A stretch of DNA of 64,000 bases from a bacterium 1XD21-13. Its GTDB lineage: Bacteria; Bacillota; Clostridia; Lachnospirales; Lachnospiraceae. The notes beneath the pieces were generated by a model. That model was not told the origin of the DNA and made no database searches. It saw only the letters and a program-made list of their open reading frames with translations. The stretch spans positions 248,001 to 312,000 of the forward strand of contig QZDX01000003.1 in the NCBI GenBank assembly GCA_009917555.1, read 5' to 3'. Below, piece by piece: positions 1 through 8,010 of the stretch. Within the stretch, counting starts at the first letter, position 1. The number at the start of each line of letters is the position of its first letter. A program made the translations under genes and the position numbers.

Positions 1-738
1 TTAACACAATATAGTGATTTATATGATGCAATTCTTGAAAATACAGTAAAATACGATGTTAAAGCACTTCGCCGAATAAAAAGTCAACTATATGAATTGG
101 TCAAATCTAATAAACCCACAGAGAAGTTATATGTAGCGACCAGTATTGATGATTCGGAAACAGATGTTGATTTTGTTGTAGGTGTAGGCGTATATGGCAA
201 ATTTGGTAAAGTTGGTTATAGAGGACTGCGTGCGGAAGAACTATATCTTTATGCGCTTGGAAAGTCTGAATTAGAATATGATGATGAAATGATTTTGAGA
301 GAAGCAGTTCCCGCTTTGCATAATGGACGTAGTACTTTACCTGTATGTCGATTTGTTTCAAGATGTCAATCCAAGGATAGTATTAATGACAAGGTAAAAT
401 TTTCTCTAAAAGAGAGATTTGAAGAAATACTTTCGTGGGGAGAGAAAAAACGTATTAAAGATAATGGTAACTTTAAAATGGGAAATATAATGGATTATTA
501 CAACACTCATGGATTAAGTCAAACATTATCTAAAATTCCGTTAATAGCACCGGAAGATATAGAACCAGATAGTTTAGTGCAATTTTTGAATAAGGCCTTG
601 GAGGATTACCCTGATCTGCTAGCAGTAGGAAAAGGACATCAATCGCGCTCGCAATTCAAAAAATGTATCAGTATATGGGATTGGCTTAAGTATTCAAATG
701 CAGCTAAAAATCAGATGAATATATTGAAAGAAAACTAA
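1..738 (+). CDS. C-terminal part of a probable SIR2-like family protein (5' end outside window)
   Basis: The reading frame is open from base 1, so the gene starts upstream of the window; the TTG near base 97 is an internal codon. At least 245 residues are present. The segment with VVGVGVYGKFG followed by YRGLRAEELY resembles the C-terminal region of bacterial SIR2-like proteins that carry an N-terminal NAD-binding domain, many of which act in phage defence; the NAD-binding part would lie outside the window. The assignment rests on remembered similarity of this C-terminal block and is tentative. The gene is AT-rich, unlike the housekeeping genes further right. It ends 11 bases before an AlbA/Schlafen-type gene, so the two may be co-transcribed. 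Confidence 0.45.
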   Translation, partial: LTQYSDLYDAILENTVKYDVKALRRIKSQLYELVKSNKPTEKLYVATSIDDSETDVDFVVGVGVYGKFGKVGYRGLRAEELYLYALGKSELEYDDEMILREAVPALHNGRSTLPVCRFVSRCQSKDSINDKVKFSLKERFEEILSWGEKKRIKDNGNFKMGNIMDYYNTHGLSQTLSKIPLIAPEDIEPDSLVQFLNKALEDYPDLLAVGKGHQSRSQFKKCISIWDWLKYSNAAKNQMNILKEN

Positions 739-749
739 GGGGTGATTGC

Positions 750-2090
750 GTGGCAGAAAGTCAAAATATAGAATGGAAAGAGTCTTGGCGAGATGAGTAT
801 CTTAAATGGATATGTGGTTTTGCCAATGCACAGGGCGGCAAGATTTATATTGGAACGAATGATGACGGCACAGTGATTGGTGTTCAGGACAGTAAAAAAT
901 TACTGGAAGATATTCCGAATAAAGTTCGGGATGTTCTTGGTATTATTGTAGACGTTAATTTGTTGACTAAAGATGGAAAAGACTACATTGAAATTTGCGT
1001 GAATTCGAATAGTTACCCCGTCAACTACAAGGGTGAATATCATTACCGGAGCGGCAGCACTAAACAGCAGTTAAAGGGGCAGGCGTTAAATCAGTTTCTG
1101 TTACAGAAAACGGGAATTACATGGGACAGCGTGCCGATTCAGGGAGTAACTATACAAGATTTAAGAAATGACAGTTTCGATATTTTCCGGGAGCAGGCAG
1201 TACGTAGCAAACGAATGGACAAGAAAGACATTGATGCCACGAATGAACAGCTACTGGACAGTTTGAATTTGCTTGAAAGTAGTCATTTGAAAAGAGCGGC
1301 TATTTTGCTATTCCATCATAACCCGGAAAAGTGGATACCGGGAGCATACATCAAGATTGGCTATTTTGAATCGGATTCTGAACTACGTTATCAGGATGAA
1401 ATTCACGGTTCACTAATTTCGCAGGCAGATAAAGTGGTTGATCTCATTTTTACGAAATATTTAAAGGCGGACATTTCGTATCAAGGAGTAACAAGAGTAG
1501 AAACCTACCCTTTTCCGAAAGAAGCAATTAGGGAAGCTGTTTTTAATGCTATCGCACACAAATTTTACGGAGCATTAATTCCAATTCAAATCAGTGTGTA
1601 TGTAGATCGGATTTATATTGCGAATGATTGTATTTTCCCAGAAGATTGGACAATCAATGATTTAATGGGAAAACATCGTTCAAGACCTTATAATCCTCTG
1701 ATTGCCAATACATTTTTTAGAACTGGTTTTATCGAAGCATGGGGGCGTGGAATCGAAAAAATCAAAGATAGCTGCAAAGAAGCCGGAAATCCTATGCCAG
1801 AATATACGATTAAGCGTGAGGACATTATGGTTATGTTCAAGAGCTTGGTTAGTAGCACTGACCAAGATACTAACCAAGCTACTGACCGAGCTAACCAAGG
1901 TAACGATAACTCCGTAGTTACACGCATCTTGAAAGTAATTCAAGAGGAACCGTCATTATCTCAGAAAAAGATTGCAGATGTCATTGGAGAAAAGTATAGT
2001 ACAGTTAAGTATTATATGGAATCCATGAAAAAATCTGGAATTATAAAAAGAGAAGGTTCAAGCCAAAAAGGGAAATGGATTATTCTATAA
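750..2090 (+). CDS. AlbA_2 (Schlafen-type) ATP-binding putative transcriptional regulator
   Basis: A 446-aa protein starting at GTG 750 with an AGGGGTGAT ribosome binding site. Residues 1-115 form an AlbA_2/Schlafen AAA_4 domain (IEWKESWRDEYLKWICGFAN, GGKIYIGTNDDG). The middle (about 240-340) matches the HATPase_c_4 region of RecG-like regulators (REAVFNAIAHK, GRGIEKI). A hydrophilic linker around residues 367-385 is built of repeated Asp/Asn-Gln-Ala/Asp-Thr units. The C-terminus (about 390-446) looks like a winged helix (LSQKKIADVIGEKYSTVKYY). Such proteins are usually annotated as putative DNA-binding regulators and are frequent in mobile and defence islands; the substrate is unknown. It overlaps the convergent DUF6076-like gene by six bases. 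Confidence 0.75.
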   Translation: MAESQNIEWKESWRDEYLKWICGFANAQGGKIYIGTNDDGTVIGVQDSKKLLEDIPNKVRDVLGIIVDVNLLTKDGKDYIEICVNSNSYPVNYKGEYHYRSGSTKQQLKGQALNQFLLQKTGITWDSVPIQGVTIQDLRNDSFDIFREQAVRSKRMDKKDIDATNEQLLDSLNLLESSHLKRAAILLFHHNPEKWIPGAYIKIGYFESDSELRYQDEIHGSLISQADKVVDLIFTKYLKADISYQGVTRVETYPFPKEAIREAVFNAIAHKFYGALIPIQISVYVDRIYIANDCIFPEDWTINDLMGKHRSRPYNPLIANTFFRTGFIEAWGRGIEKIKDSCKEAGNPMPEYTIKREDIMVMFKSLVSSTDQDTNQATDRANQGNDNSVVTRILKVIQEEPSLSQKKIADVIGEKYSTVKYYMESMKKSGIIKREGSSQKGKWIIL

Positions 2091-3131
2091 CCATATTTCA
2101 CACAATTCAATAATTACATTACTCTGTTGATACAGCCAGTCCGTAAATTCTTTCGGGCTGGCTGTTCCTGTTTTTACAGCCTTTTTTCTCTGCAATGCTT
2201 CTTTCTTAAAGTCAGCAAAGGCAGCCTGTATTTTTTCCAGACGGTCAGCCGGAAAGCCTGCGGTATTTTTTACCCGGTTTATTTTGTTGCGCCAGTTCTG
2301 GCATTCATTTTTATAAAGCAGGTCATAGGTATTTTCTCTTGCCCTCTCGTCAAATTCCCGCTTGTTTTGAAGCGCCTGTGCTTTTCGGCACTTGTCACTG
2401 CACAGCTCATACCGCTGGCTCTTTGCCAGAAAATATTTCCCGCAGACCTTGCACTGCCGGAAGCAAAGCCCCCAGTCATTCAGCCGGTTGAGATAATAGG
2501 TAATCAACGGGTAGAGGGATGCATAGGCAGACGCACATTCTTCTGTGCGCCGGTTGTCCGGGAACCAGAGGTCAAGCCGGGTATCTTCTGACGGTGTGCC
2601 TTTAAAATAAAGGCTGCCAGCTTGAAAATGTTTCGGTTTTCCTGTCTCCCTGTCAAAGCTCATGGCTTCGTTATGGAATACCCCGGTCAGGCTGCTCATT
2701 TTATCCATGAAGCGGTCACAGGCAGCGTTACGGTCACGGGGTTCTCTGGCAAGCAGATAGCTGTTCCAGATACGGAACGCCACATACATTTTCAGAGGGT
2801 CATTGCTAAGATATTTCTCCCAAAGAAATTCGCTTGCCGCCTGCTCCAGCTCCGGCTGTTTCCATCGGTTGGAGTGGAGGGCTTGCCGCAGTGGAGAAAG
2901 CCCGTATAAGTTCCAATCTCTGTCCGTGTCGCATTCAAAGTTTATCAAAAAAGTTCCCAGCGGGCGTGTCATATCACAAAGCACCTCTGCGTTTTGGCTC
3001 CCGTTCAGACGGAAGCGGATCTGCTGTTCTTCCCCAATCAAAATCCTCTCTTTCATTTTCTTCCTGTCCAGCGTCAGGACAAACAAAACCCTCTCAAAAC
3101 ATGGCTCATGCCGTATAAACTGATTCTCCAT
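2085..3131 (-). CDS. DUF6076-like protein with CxxC zinc ribbon
   Basis: A protein of about 348 aa. An upstream in-frame ATG exists at 3218, but it overlaps a promoter-like TTGACA (3213-3218)-17 bp-TACCAT (3190-3195) on the minus strand, so I prefer the ATG at 3131 preceded by AGGGGATAGGG. The C-terminal third carries a zinc-binding motif, CKVCGKYF and then CSDKCR, followed by a basic, helical tail. I recognise the overall pattern as the DUF6076 family common in integrative elements of gut Firmicutes; the function is unknown. The family name is from memory and should be checked. It sits between the Schlafen-like gene and the excisionase-like gene, consistent with mobile-element cargo. Confidence 0.6.
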   Translation of the reverse strand: MENQFIRHEPCFERVLFVLTLDRKKMKERILIGEEQQIRFRLNGSQNAEVLCDMTRPLGTFLINFECDTDRDWNLYGLSPLRQALHSNRWKQPELEQAASEFLWEKYLSNDPLKMYVAFRIWNSYLLAREPRDRNAACDRFMDKMSSLTGVFHNEAMSFDRETGKPKHFQAGSLYFKGTPSEDTRLDLWFPDNRRTEECASAYASLYPLITYYLNRLNDWGLCFRQCKVCGKYFLAKSQRYELCSDKCRKAQALQNKREFDERARENTYDLLYKNECQNWRNKINRVKNTAGFPADRLEKIQAAFADFKKEALQRKKAVKTGTASPKEFTDWLYQQSNVIIELCEIWL

Positions 3132-3189
3132 CCCTATCCCCTGCCCTTGCTTATGGTAATTATATAATTCAGTTATATCCATTACACTC

Positions 3190-3218
3190 ATGGTATCGTA
3201 GAAACATTGTTTTGTCAA
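3190..3218 (-). promoter_or_regulatory. Promoter for the DUF6076-like gene
   Basis: On the minus strand TTGACA (3213-3218) is followed after 17 bases by TACCAT (3190-3195). Transcription would begin near 3183, downstream of the first in-frame ATG, which decides the choice of the later start codon at 3131. Confidence 0.5.
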
Positions 3219-3434
3219 GAATAGTCCGCTATGATATTTGCAGTTGGTAATTTGGTTCCAAACAGTACCTTGACAAGTGAATGACCGTCCAAAAGGGATA
3301 TGACCGGCAGGAGAAGTGACGCATTCGGCGCACCAATGCAGGGAAACACCGCAGGAATGGGGGCAGGAAAACGGATTTGGGGGAGAACGGCAGCAGGAAG
3401 CATTTTAACCTATTTAATTTATGGGAGGAACAGA

Positions 3435-3665
3435 ATGAACGATAAAAAGAGATTGAACTGCTACGAGGATTTACCGCTGGTTCTGGATGTGGCGGACATC
3501 CAGCGGATTATGGGAATTTCAAGAGCGAGCTCCTATGAGCTGGTACACACCCCCGGCTTTCCGGCGTTCCGCAGGGGCAGGCTTATCAAGGTCAGCAAAA
3601 TTGCGTTCTTTGAATGGATGGCAAAAGGCTCCGAAACCGTACCGGGAAGCGACAAAAAGGCGTGA
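3435..3665 (+). CDS. Excisionase-like helix-turn-helix protein
   Basis: A 76-aa protein starting at ATG 3435 with a GGGAGGA site eight bases upstream. Residues 14-60 read as a MerR/Xis-type helix-turn-helix followed by a wing (LDVADIQRIMGISRASSYEL, then FRRGRLIKVSKIAFFEWM). Proteins of this size and pattern are the excisionase/DNA-binding partners of tyrosine integrases in Tn916-like and related conjugative elements, where they bind the element ends and steer recombination towards excision. It precedes the 67-aa protein at 3805, the usual gene order before an integrase in such elements. Here the next gene is the recombinase of a second, inverted-repeat-bounded element, suggesting nested insertions. 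Confidence 0.7.
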   Translation: MNDKKRLNCYEDLPLVLDVADIQRIMGISRASSYELVHTPGFPAFRRGRLIKVSKIAFFEWMAKGSETVPGSDKKA

Positions 3666-3804
3666 GGTATTATCCCCCGACTGTAATACTGCCGCACTTT
3701 CCAAAGGGGCATACAGAGGGAAAAACCTTAAAAATGATACCGAAACGCTACACCAAAACAGCCTGTCTGCATACATCAGATAGAAACGGAGAAAGGAGCC
3801 GGTT

Positions 3805-4008
3805 ATGGCAAGAATGAGCAACAAGCGGCGGCTGGAATGGTCTTTCTTCTTAAATGACCGCAGCCGTATCACTTACAACGAACTGTGCCGGAAATGCCAG
3901 CACGAATGTAAACAGAGCTTCCAGGCGGTTGTGGTTGACTGCCCGAAATATCTTTCCAAGCGTTCCAAGAAAAAGGTCAGGACTGCCGGAAACGGCAAAA
4001 TCCCTTAG
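3805..4008 (+). CDS. Small cysteine-containing mobile-element protein of unknown function
   Basis: A 67-aa basic protein with start ATG 3805 and ribosome binding site GAAAGGAG ten bases upstream. It carries CRKCQHEC and a later single Cys (VDCPKYL), a pattern that could bind a metal. I recognise no named family, though small ORFs of this kind commonly sit between the excisionase and integrase genes of clostridial integrative elements. Its stop codon lies inside the left-end hairpin of the inverted-repeat element that begins at about 4015, so the original C-terminus may have been changed by the insertion. Confidence 0.6.
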   Translation: MARMSNKRRLEWSFFLNDRSRITYNELCRKCQHECKQSFQAVVVDCPKYLSKRSKKKVRTAGNGKIP

Positions 4009-4018
4009 GAACTAAGGG
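4002..4018. repeat. Perfect 7-bp inverted repeat at the left edge of the element
   Basis: CCCTTAG GAA CTAAGGG forms a perfect hairpin exactly where the 38-bp end repeat begins. A comparable but longer hairpin occupies the right edge (17432-17461). This is consistent with a recombination core at each end. Confidence 0.6.
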
Positions 4019-4052
4019 CGCATTATCCGAGATTTTTAATTATCCGAGGAAA
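4015..4052 (+). repeat. Left 38-bp terminal inverted repeat of the element (IR-L)
   Basis: The 38 bases match the reverse complement of 17401-17438 at 35 positions. Each contains two ATTATCCGAG units 14 bases apart, which look like recombinase half-sites; a further inverted CTCGGAT lies at 4094-4100. The repeat lies about 100 bases before the recombinase start codon. Confidence 0.85.
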
Positions 4053-4157
4053 TTCTTAAAAACCTTTTGTATGCGGGGGTTCATGCAAAAAATCTCGGAT
4101 AAAATTTATCCACATGGGCATAGTACAGTTAAAGCTATCAAACAGGAGGTTTTAACT

Positions 4158-5123
4158 ATGGGTTACCATACAAGGGAAACCAACACAGTGCCATGCGGAT
4201 ACCACGAATTGAATCCGGAAATGGAGGCTCTTTTAGCGGAGTACCTTGAAGACGGGAAACGCAAGGGGCTTCAGGAAAGCAGCATCCATCTTCACGATAA
4301 GATTGGGCACTACTTTTTATCCGCCCTGGCTGATACAGGCTGCGCAGCGCCGCAGGCAATGAACGCCCAAAATGTAGGAGCCGCGTGTTTAATGGTCAGC
4401 AGCAAATGGTACCTTTCACACATCCGGACATTCCTCAGATATGCATATCAGGCCAGACATACCGACAGGGATTACAGCGGCATCGTTCCTCTTTTCAAGA
4501 GGCCGCAGCCGTACCCTTCTGTTTATACAATAGAAGAAATCCTGAAAATTGAAAACAGCGTAGACCGGGACTCCCCACATGGAAAGCGTGATTACGCAGT
4601 GCTGCTTCTTGCGACACGGCTGGGGATCAGGAGCGGGGACATCTCATCCATGACATTCCGGGAACTGGATTTTGGCAGGAACCTGATTCTGCTTACACAG
4701 CACAAAACCGGCGTTGACATTGAACTTCCCATGGTCCCGGATGTAAAGGCCGCCCTGAAACAGTATTTAGAGGAAGAACGATCCTGCTATGACAGCCCGT
4801 ATGTATTTCTCCACATCGTTCCCCCTTACAGCCATATCTCTGTGCAGGCAATCACCAAGATCGTCAGGACTGCCATTATGGCAGCTGGAATTGATCCGGC
4901 GGGACGCAAACAGGGCGCACATGCTTTCCGGTCGTCCCTGGCAAGTTCCATGGTCAATGACAACATCCCTTATGAGGCGGTAAGGAAAGCCCTTGGGCAT
5001 ACAGACCAGAACGCCATCCAATCCTATGCCAGTCTGGATGTGGAGCAGCTGCGGAACTACGCCCTCCCGGTCATGGAGGCGACAGGTACATTTGCCGCTT
5101 TTCTGGAGGGGAGGTGGAAATAA
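4158..5123 (+). CDS. Tyrosine-type recombinase/integrase
   Basis: A 321-aa site-specific recombinase starting at ATG 4158 with an AGGAGG site nine bases upstream. The N-terminal 110 residues form the SAM-like core-binding domain. The catalytic domain shows the full residue set: Arg in LGIRSGD, Lys in LTQHKTG, His-x-x-Arg in AHAFRSS, His in LGHTDQN and the nucleophilic Tyr in IQSYASL. It should therefore be active, cutting and rejoining DNA at the TCCGAG-containing end repeats that start about 100 bases upstream. It is the only complete recombinase of the element. A strong terminator follows at 5180. Confidence 0.88.
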   Translation: MGYHTRETNTVPCGYHELNPEMEALLAEYLEDGKRKGLQESSIHLHDKIGHYFLSALADTGCAAPQAMNAQNVGAACLMVSSKWYLSHIRTFLRYAYQARHTDRDYSGIVPLFKRPQPYPSVYTIEEILKIENSVDRDSPHGKRDYAVLLLATRLGIRSGDISSMTFRELDFGRNLILLTQHKTGVDIELPMVPDVKAALKQYLEEERSCYDSPYVFLHIVPPYSHISVQAITKIVRTAIMAAGIDPAGRKQGAHAFRSSLASSMVNDNIPYEAVRKALGHTDQNAIQSYASLDVEQLRNYALPVMEATGTFAAFLEGRWK

Positions 5124-5179
5124 AACTCGCTTAATTGATACAAAGGGCAAAAACAGAATATCGGGGAAACCGCAGAAAT

Positions 5180-5220
5180 AAAGGCATTTGGCGATATTAG
5201 ATACCGTCAGATGCCTTTTT
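5180..5220 (+). terminator. Rho-independent terminator after the recombinase gene
   Basis: AAAGGCAT (5180-5187) pairs with ATGCCTTT (5211-5218) and the stem runs into a T tract. It ends transcription of the recombinase before the opposite-strand TetR gene. Confidence 0.8.
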
Positions 5221-5340
5221 ATTGTTCATGAGTGTTGTGGCATAGGCAGGAGAATTGTTTGTGTATGAACCCTCCCCACAGAAATTTGAACCCTCTGTTT
5301 CTAAAAATTTGAACCCCCAAAGGCAAAATCAAAATGTTTA

Positions 5341-5925
5341 TCAAATTGGGGCATTGTATTCCACGAAGCCGTTTACACCGGCACATAGAAGCTGGTTTGA
5401 TATTTTTATCATTTCTTCCAGGGGGATTTTTTTCCCATCCGCTACCCACTGGCTATACATTTCCACAGTAGAGGTCTGGATGAAATGCAGCAGGATATTT
5501 TGTTTTGGCAGCTCCAGAAGCTGGAGCCATGTGGAGTTTTTCCAGGTGGAATTCATCACATTGCTGATCATCCTGCTCCGGATATATCCATAATTTCCGC
5601 TGCAGGTGATTTTTTCGTAGACTGACCCTTTTTCTGCGGAATAGAGAAAAAATTCACGGTTGATCTTATCAAGGTCCTCCGGAATCCGGTAGTTTTTGAT
5701 TCGTTCCAGATATTCTTCTATCATGACTCCCTGCAACTCTGCCAGCAGGTCATCAAGGACGGAATAATACCGGTAAAAAGTTTTTTTATTGATCCGCGCC
5801 CTTTCGCAGAGTTCTTTGACCGTGATTTTTTCATAATCCATTTCACAGATCATATCTTCAAACGTTTTCTGTATGGCGTCTATTGTTTTCTGTACCCTCA
5901 AATCTTCTGTGCCGTTGATCAGCAT
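5341..5925 (-). CDS. TetR/AcrR family transcriptional regulator
   Basis: A protein of about 194 aa. The start at 5925 is chosen because AAGGAGG lies eight bases upstream; an ATG at 5931 is only two bases from that site. Residues about 10-55 contain the TetR helix-turn-helix (ITVKELCERARINKKTFYRY); the rest is the helical ligand-binding domain. It is divergent from the MATE efflux gene at 6113, and a 14-bp palindrome lies in the downstream part of that gene's promoter. The family normally represses such a divergent operon until a ligand binds, so this protein is the likely switch for the whole redox cargo. The ligand is unknown. Confidence 0.85.
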   Translation of the reverse strand: MLINGTEDLRVQKTIDAIQKTFEDMICEMDYEKITVKELCERARINKKTFYRYYSVLDDLLAELQGVMIEEYLERIKNYRIPEDLDKINREFFLYSAEKGSVYEKITCSGNYGYIRSRMISNVMNSTWKNSTWLQLLELPKQNILLHFIQTSTVEMYSQWVADGKKIPLEEMIKISNQLLCAGVNGFVEYNAPI

Positions 5926-6003
5926 TTTCATTACCTCCTTGGGATTTGTGCAACCTTTTTGCGGGAAGTGTGGCATAACTCACTTTATTAGAAAAAGCGT
6001 CCA

Positions 6004-6063
6004 TTGTTTTTGCTTCCCGATACGGATATAATAAACTGTACAGAGATAAGCAACTTGAGTTGC
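6004..6063 (+). promoter_or_regulatory. Cargo operon promoter with overlapping TetR-type operator
   Basis: TTGTTT (6004-6009), a 17-base spacer and a perfect TATAAT (6027-6032) form a promoter. The palindrome GCAACTTGAGTTGC (6050-6063, six-base arms) lies at about +11 to +24, where bound TetR-type repressor would block transcription. The operator role is inferred from position. Confidence 0.65.
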
Positions 6064-6112
6064 ACAATATAAGAATATCACAGATAAATAAAAAAGTCAA
6101 GGAGGTCTATAT

Positions 6113-7507
6113 ATGGCAGAAAAAACAGTAACCGCGGAATTAAGCAGAAATGCCAGAGATGAAACCGCAGCGGAAAATGAGATGGGGACGCTTCCCATAG
6201 GAAAACTTTTAAGGAAGATGTCCCTGCCGCTGATCATCTCCATGCTTGTGCAGGTTTTGTATGGGCTTGTGGACAGTATGTATGTGGCAAGGCTTGGCGA
6301 TTCTGCATTAACGGCAATCTCCCTTTGTATGCCAGTCCAGTATCTGGCTGTCGGCATTGGGATCGGGCTTGGCGTGGGCGTCAATTCCGTATTGTCAAAA
6401 AAACTTGGAGAAGGGGATAAACAGGGGGTAAACCGTGCGGCGGGAAACGGTATGCTGCTGATATGGCTTGTATCCATTGCCTTTGTATTTATAGGACTGT
6501 TTGCCATGGAGCCGTTTTACCGTATGCAGACGGATATTGAAGAAGTGCTGGAGATGAGCATTTCATACAGCGAGATCATCAGTGTGCTGGCCTTTGCAGC
6601 CCTGCACCAGGTCATGATGGAGAGGCTTTTGTCGGCGACCGGAAAGGCGAATCTCACCATGGTTTCCATGCTGGTGGGGGCGGTGGTAAATATTGTGCTT
6701 GACCCTGTCATGATCTTTGGATGGTTTGGGCTTCCTGCCATGGGAATCGCAGGAGCGGCATATGCTACTGTGATCGCGCAGGCCGTAGCGGCGGCGGTGG
6801 GTTTCTGGATGAATTTACATTTCAACAAAGAAATCCGTTTCGAGGGAAAAGGATTCCTGCCGGATGGAAGCATGATTGCGGAGATCATAAAAGTCGGGGT
6901 TCCCGTGGCGCTGTCACAGTGCCTGATTTCCGTCCTCGCATTTGGCATAAACAATATCCTTCTGTCACTGTCCGCAGTAGCTCCCGGCATTTATGTGATC
7001 TATATCCGGCTCCAGAGTTTTGTCATTATGCCGGCCGGCGGGATGAGTACGGCAGGCATATCCATCATCGCCTATAATTTCGGGGCGGGGAACAAAGAAC
7101 GGATTATGGAAACCCTGAAAAAGAGTATCCTGGTAAACCTTGTCATTGCGTTTTTCGGAACCCTTGTCTTTCTGGCAGTGCCGCAGCTTCTGCTTGCCAT
7201 GTTTGATGCATCGGAGGCGGTCCTTGAAATAGGGATTCCTGCGCTCAGGATCATTGCGGCATCGCTCCTTCTCACAACGACAACGCAGATACTTACCGGT
7301 TTCCTGCAGGCGTTGGGGCGTGGGACGGACAGCTTTCTCATTGCGGTGTCACAGGCGGTATTCCTGCTGCTTTCCGCATGGCTGTTATCTTTATCGGGCA
7401 GTGCGGTCTTAGTGTGGCTGGCGTTCCCGATCATGGAAATCCTCCGGTTTTTTATCGGTGTGTTCATGGTCAGGAAAACATACAAAAAGCAGATTGCAGT
7501 AATTTAG
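6113..7507 (+). CDS. MATE family multidrug efflux transporter
   Basis: A 464-aa integral membrane protein with about twelve hydrophobic segments in two homologous halves, starting at ATG 6113 with AAGGAGG upstream. The N-terminal half begins IGKLLRKMSLPLIISMLVQVLYGLVDSMYVARLG, typical of the clostridial/archaeal NorM-DinF branch (quoted motif spans residues 29-62). These pumps exchange Na+ or H+ for cationic or amphipathic drugs at the cytoplasmic membrane. It is the first gene after the TetR-controlled promoter, so its expression should track that of the downstream reductases. The pairing suggests that the toxic compound is both pumped out and chemically reduced; this is inference. Confidence 0.88.
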   Translation: MAEKTVTAELSRNARDETAAENEMGTLPIGKLLRKMSLPLIISMLVQVLYGLVDSMYVARLGDSALTAISLCMPVQYLAVGIGIGLGVGVNSVLSKKLGEGDKQGVNRAAGNGMLLIWLVSIAFVFIGLFAMEPFYRMQTDIEEVLEMSISYSEIISVLAFAALHQVMMERLLSATGKANLTMVSMLVGAVVNIVLDPVMIFGWFGLPAMGIAGAAYATVIAQAVAAAVGFWMNLHFNKEIRFEGKGFLPDGSMIAEIIKVGVPVALSQCLISVLAFGINNILLSLSAVAPGIYVIYIRLQSFVIMPAGGMSTAGISIIAYNFGAGNKERIMETLKKSILVNLVIAFFGTLVFLAVPQLLLAMFDASEAVLEIGIPALRIIAASLLLTTTTQILTGFLQALGRGTDSFLIAVSQAVFLLLSAWLLSLSGSAVLVWLAFPIMEILRFFIGVFMVRKTYKKQIAVI

Positions 7508-7538
7508 TTGAGCAAAAATAAATTTTTAGGAGGATTTC

Positions 7539-7997
7539 ATGATGAAAAATGAAGTGTTGATTGCAAAAATGGAACTGAGGGAACTGGTGGATACTTTCTC
7601 CAATCTGGCGGACATAAAGGATACAAAAAGCCAGGGGGAATTGTTCCTGCCGGACGGCGTGCTGGAATTCCAAATAGGGACAGACGGTGAAGTCCAGAAA
7701 ATTGAAGGCAGAGAGGCTCTCGTGCAGGCATTTGCGGCCACGATAAATCCCTGCAAGGCTGTCTATCACATCAGCGGGCAGCAGACGGTGGCAGTAAATG
7801 AGGATGTGACAGAGGCACAGGGAACGGCATACTGCCAGGCTGTCCTTGTAAATGAGGAGGATGGGAAAGATATCATAACGACAAACTATGTCCGTTATAC
7901 AGATGCATACGTGAAAGCGGATGGAAAGTGGTATATCAAACGCAGAAGGACAACATTCCTTATTACTGATAAACATGGGATGAATGAACAAATTTAA
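7539..7997 (+). CDS. NTF2-like/SnoaL-like domain protein
   Basis: A 152-aa soluble protein with a start at 7539 (or 7542) and AGGAGG upstream. The pattern of an N-terminal helix (LRELVDTFSNLADIKD), a strand-rich centre (GVLEFQIGTDGEVQKIEGRE) and a C-terminal sheet ending in KADGKWYIKRRRT fits the nuclear transport factor 2 fold, as in SnoaL_4-type proteins. Members either bind a small ligand or act as isomerases or dehydratases; no specific catalytic residues can be named here. It lies 31 bases after the MATE gene and 13 bases before the lipoprotein reductase, so it is an internal operon member. A related domain is found again at the C-terminus of the 12856-13857 product. Confidence 0.75.
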   Translation: MMKNEVLIAKMELRELVDTFSNLADIKDTKSQGELFLPDGVLEFQIGTDGEVQKIEGREALVQAFAATINPCKAVYHISGQQTVAVNEDVTEAQGTAYCQAVLVNEEDGKDIITTNYVRYTDAYVKADGKWYIKRRRTTFLITDKHGMNEQI

Positions 7998-8010
7998 GGA
8001 GGTATTGGGG

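Noticed and set aside
5283-5320. Two copies of AAATTTGAACCC-like sequence after the recombinase terminator, considered as a CRISPR or operator repeat
   Set aside because: Only two short imperfect copies without regular spacers; no further units nearby.
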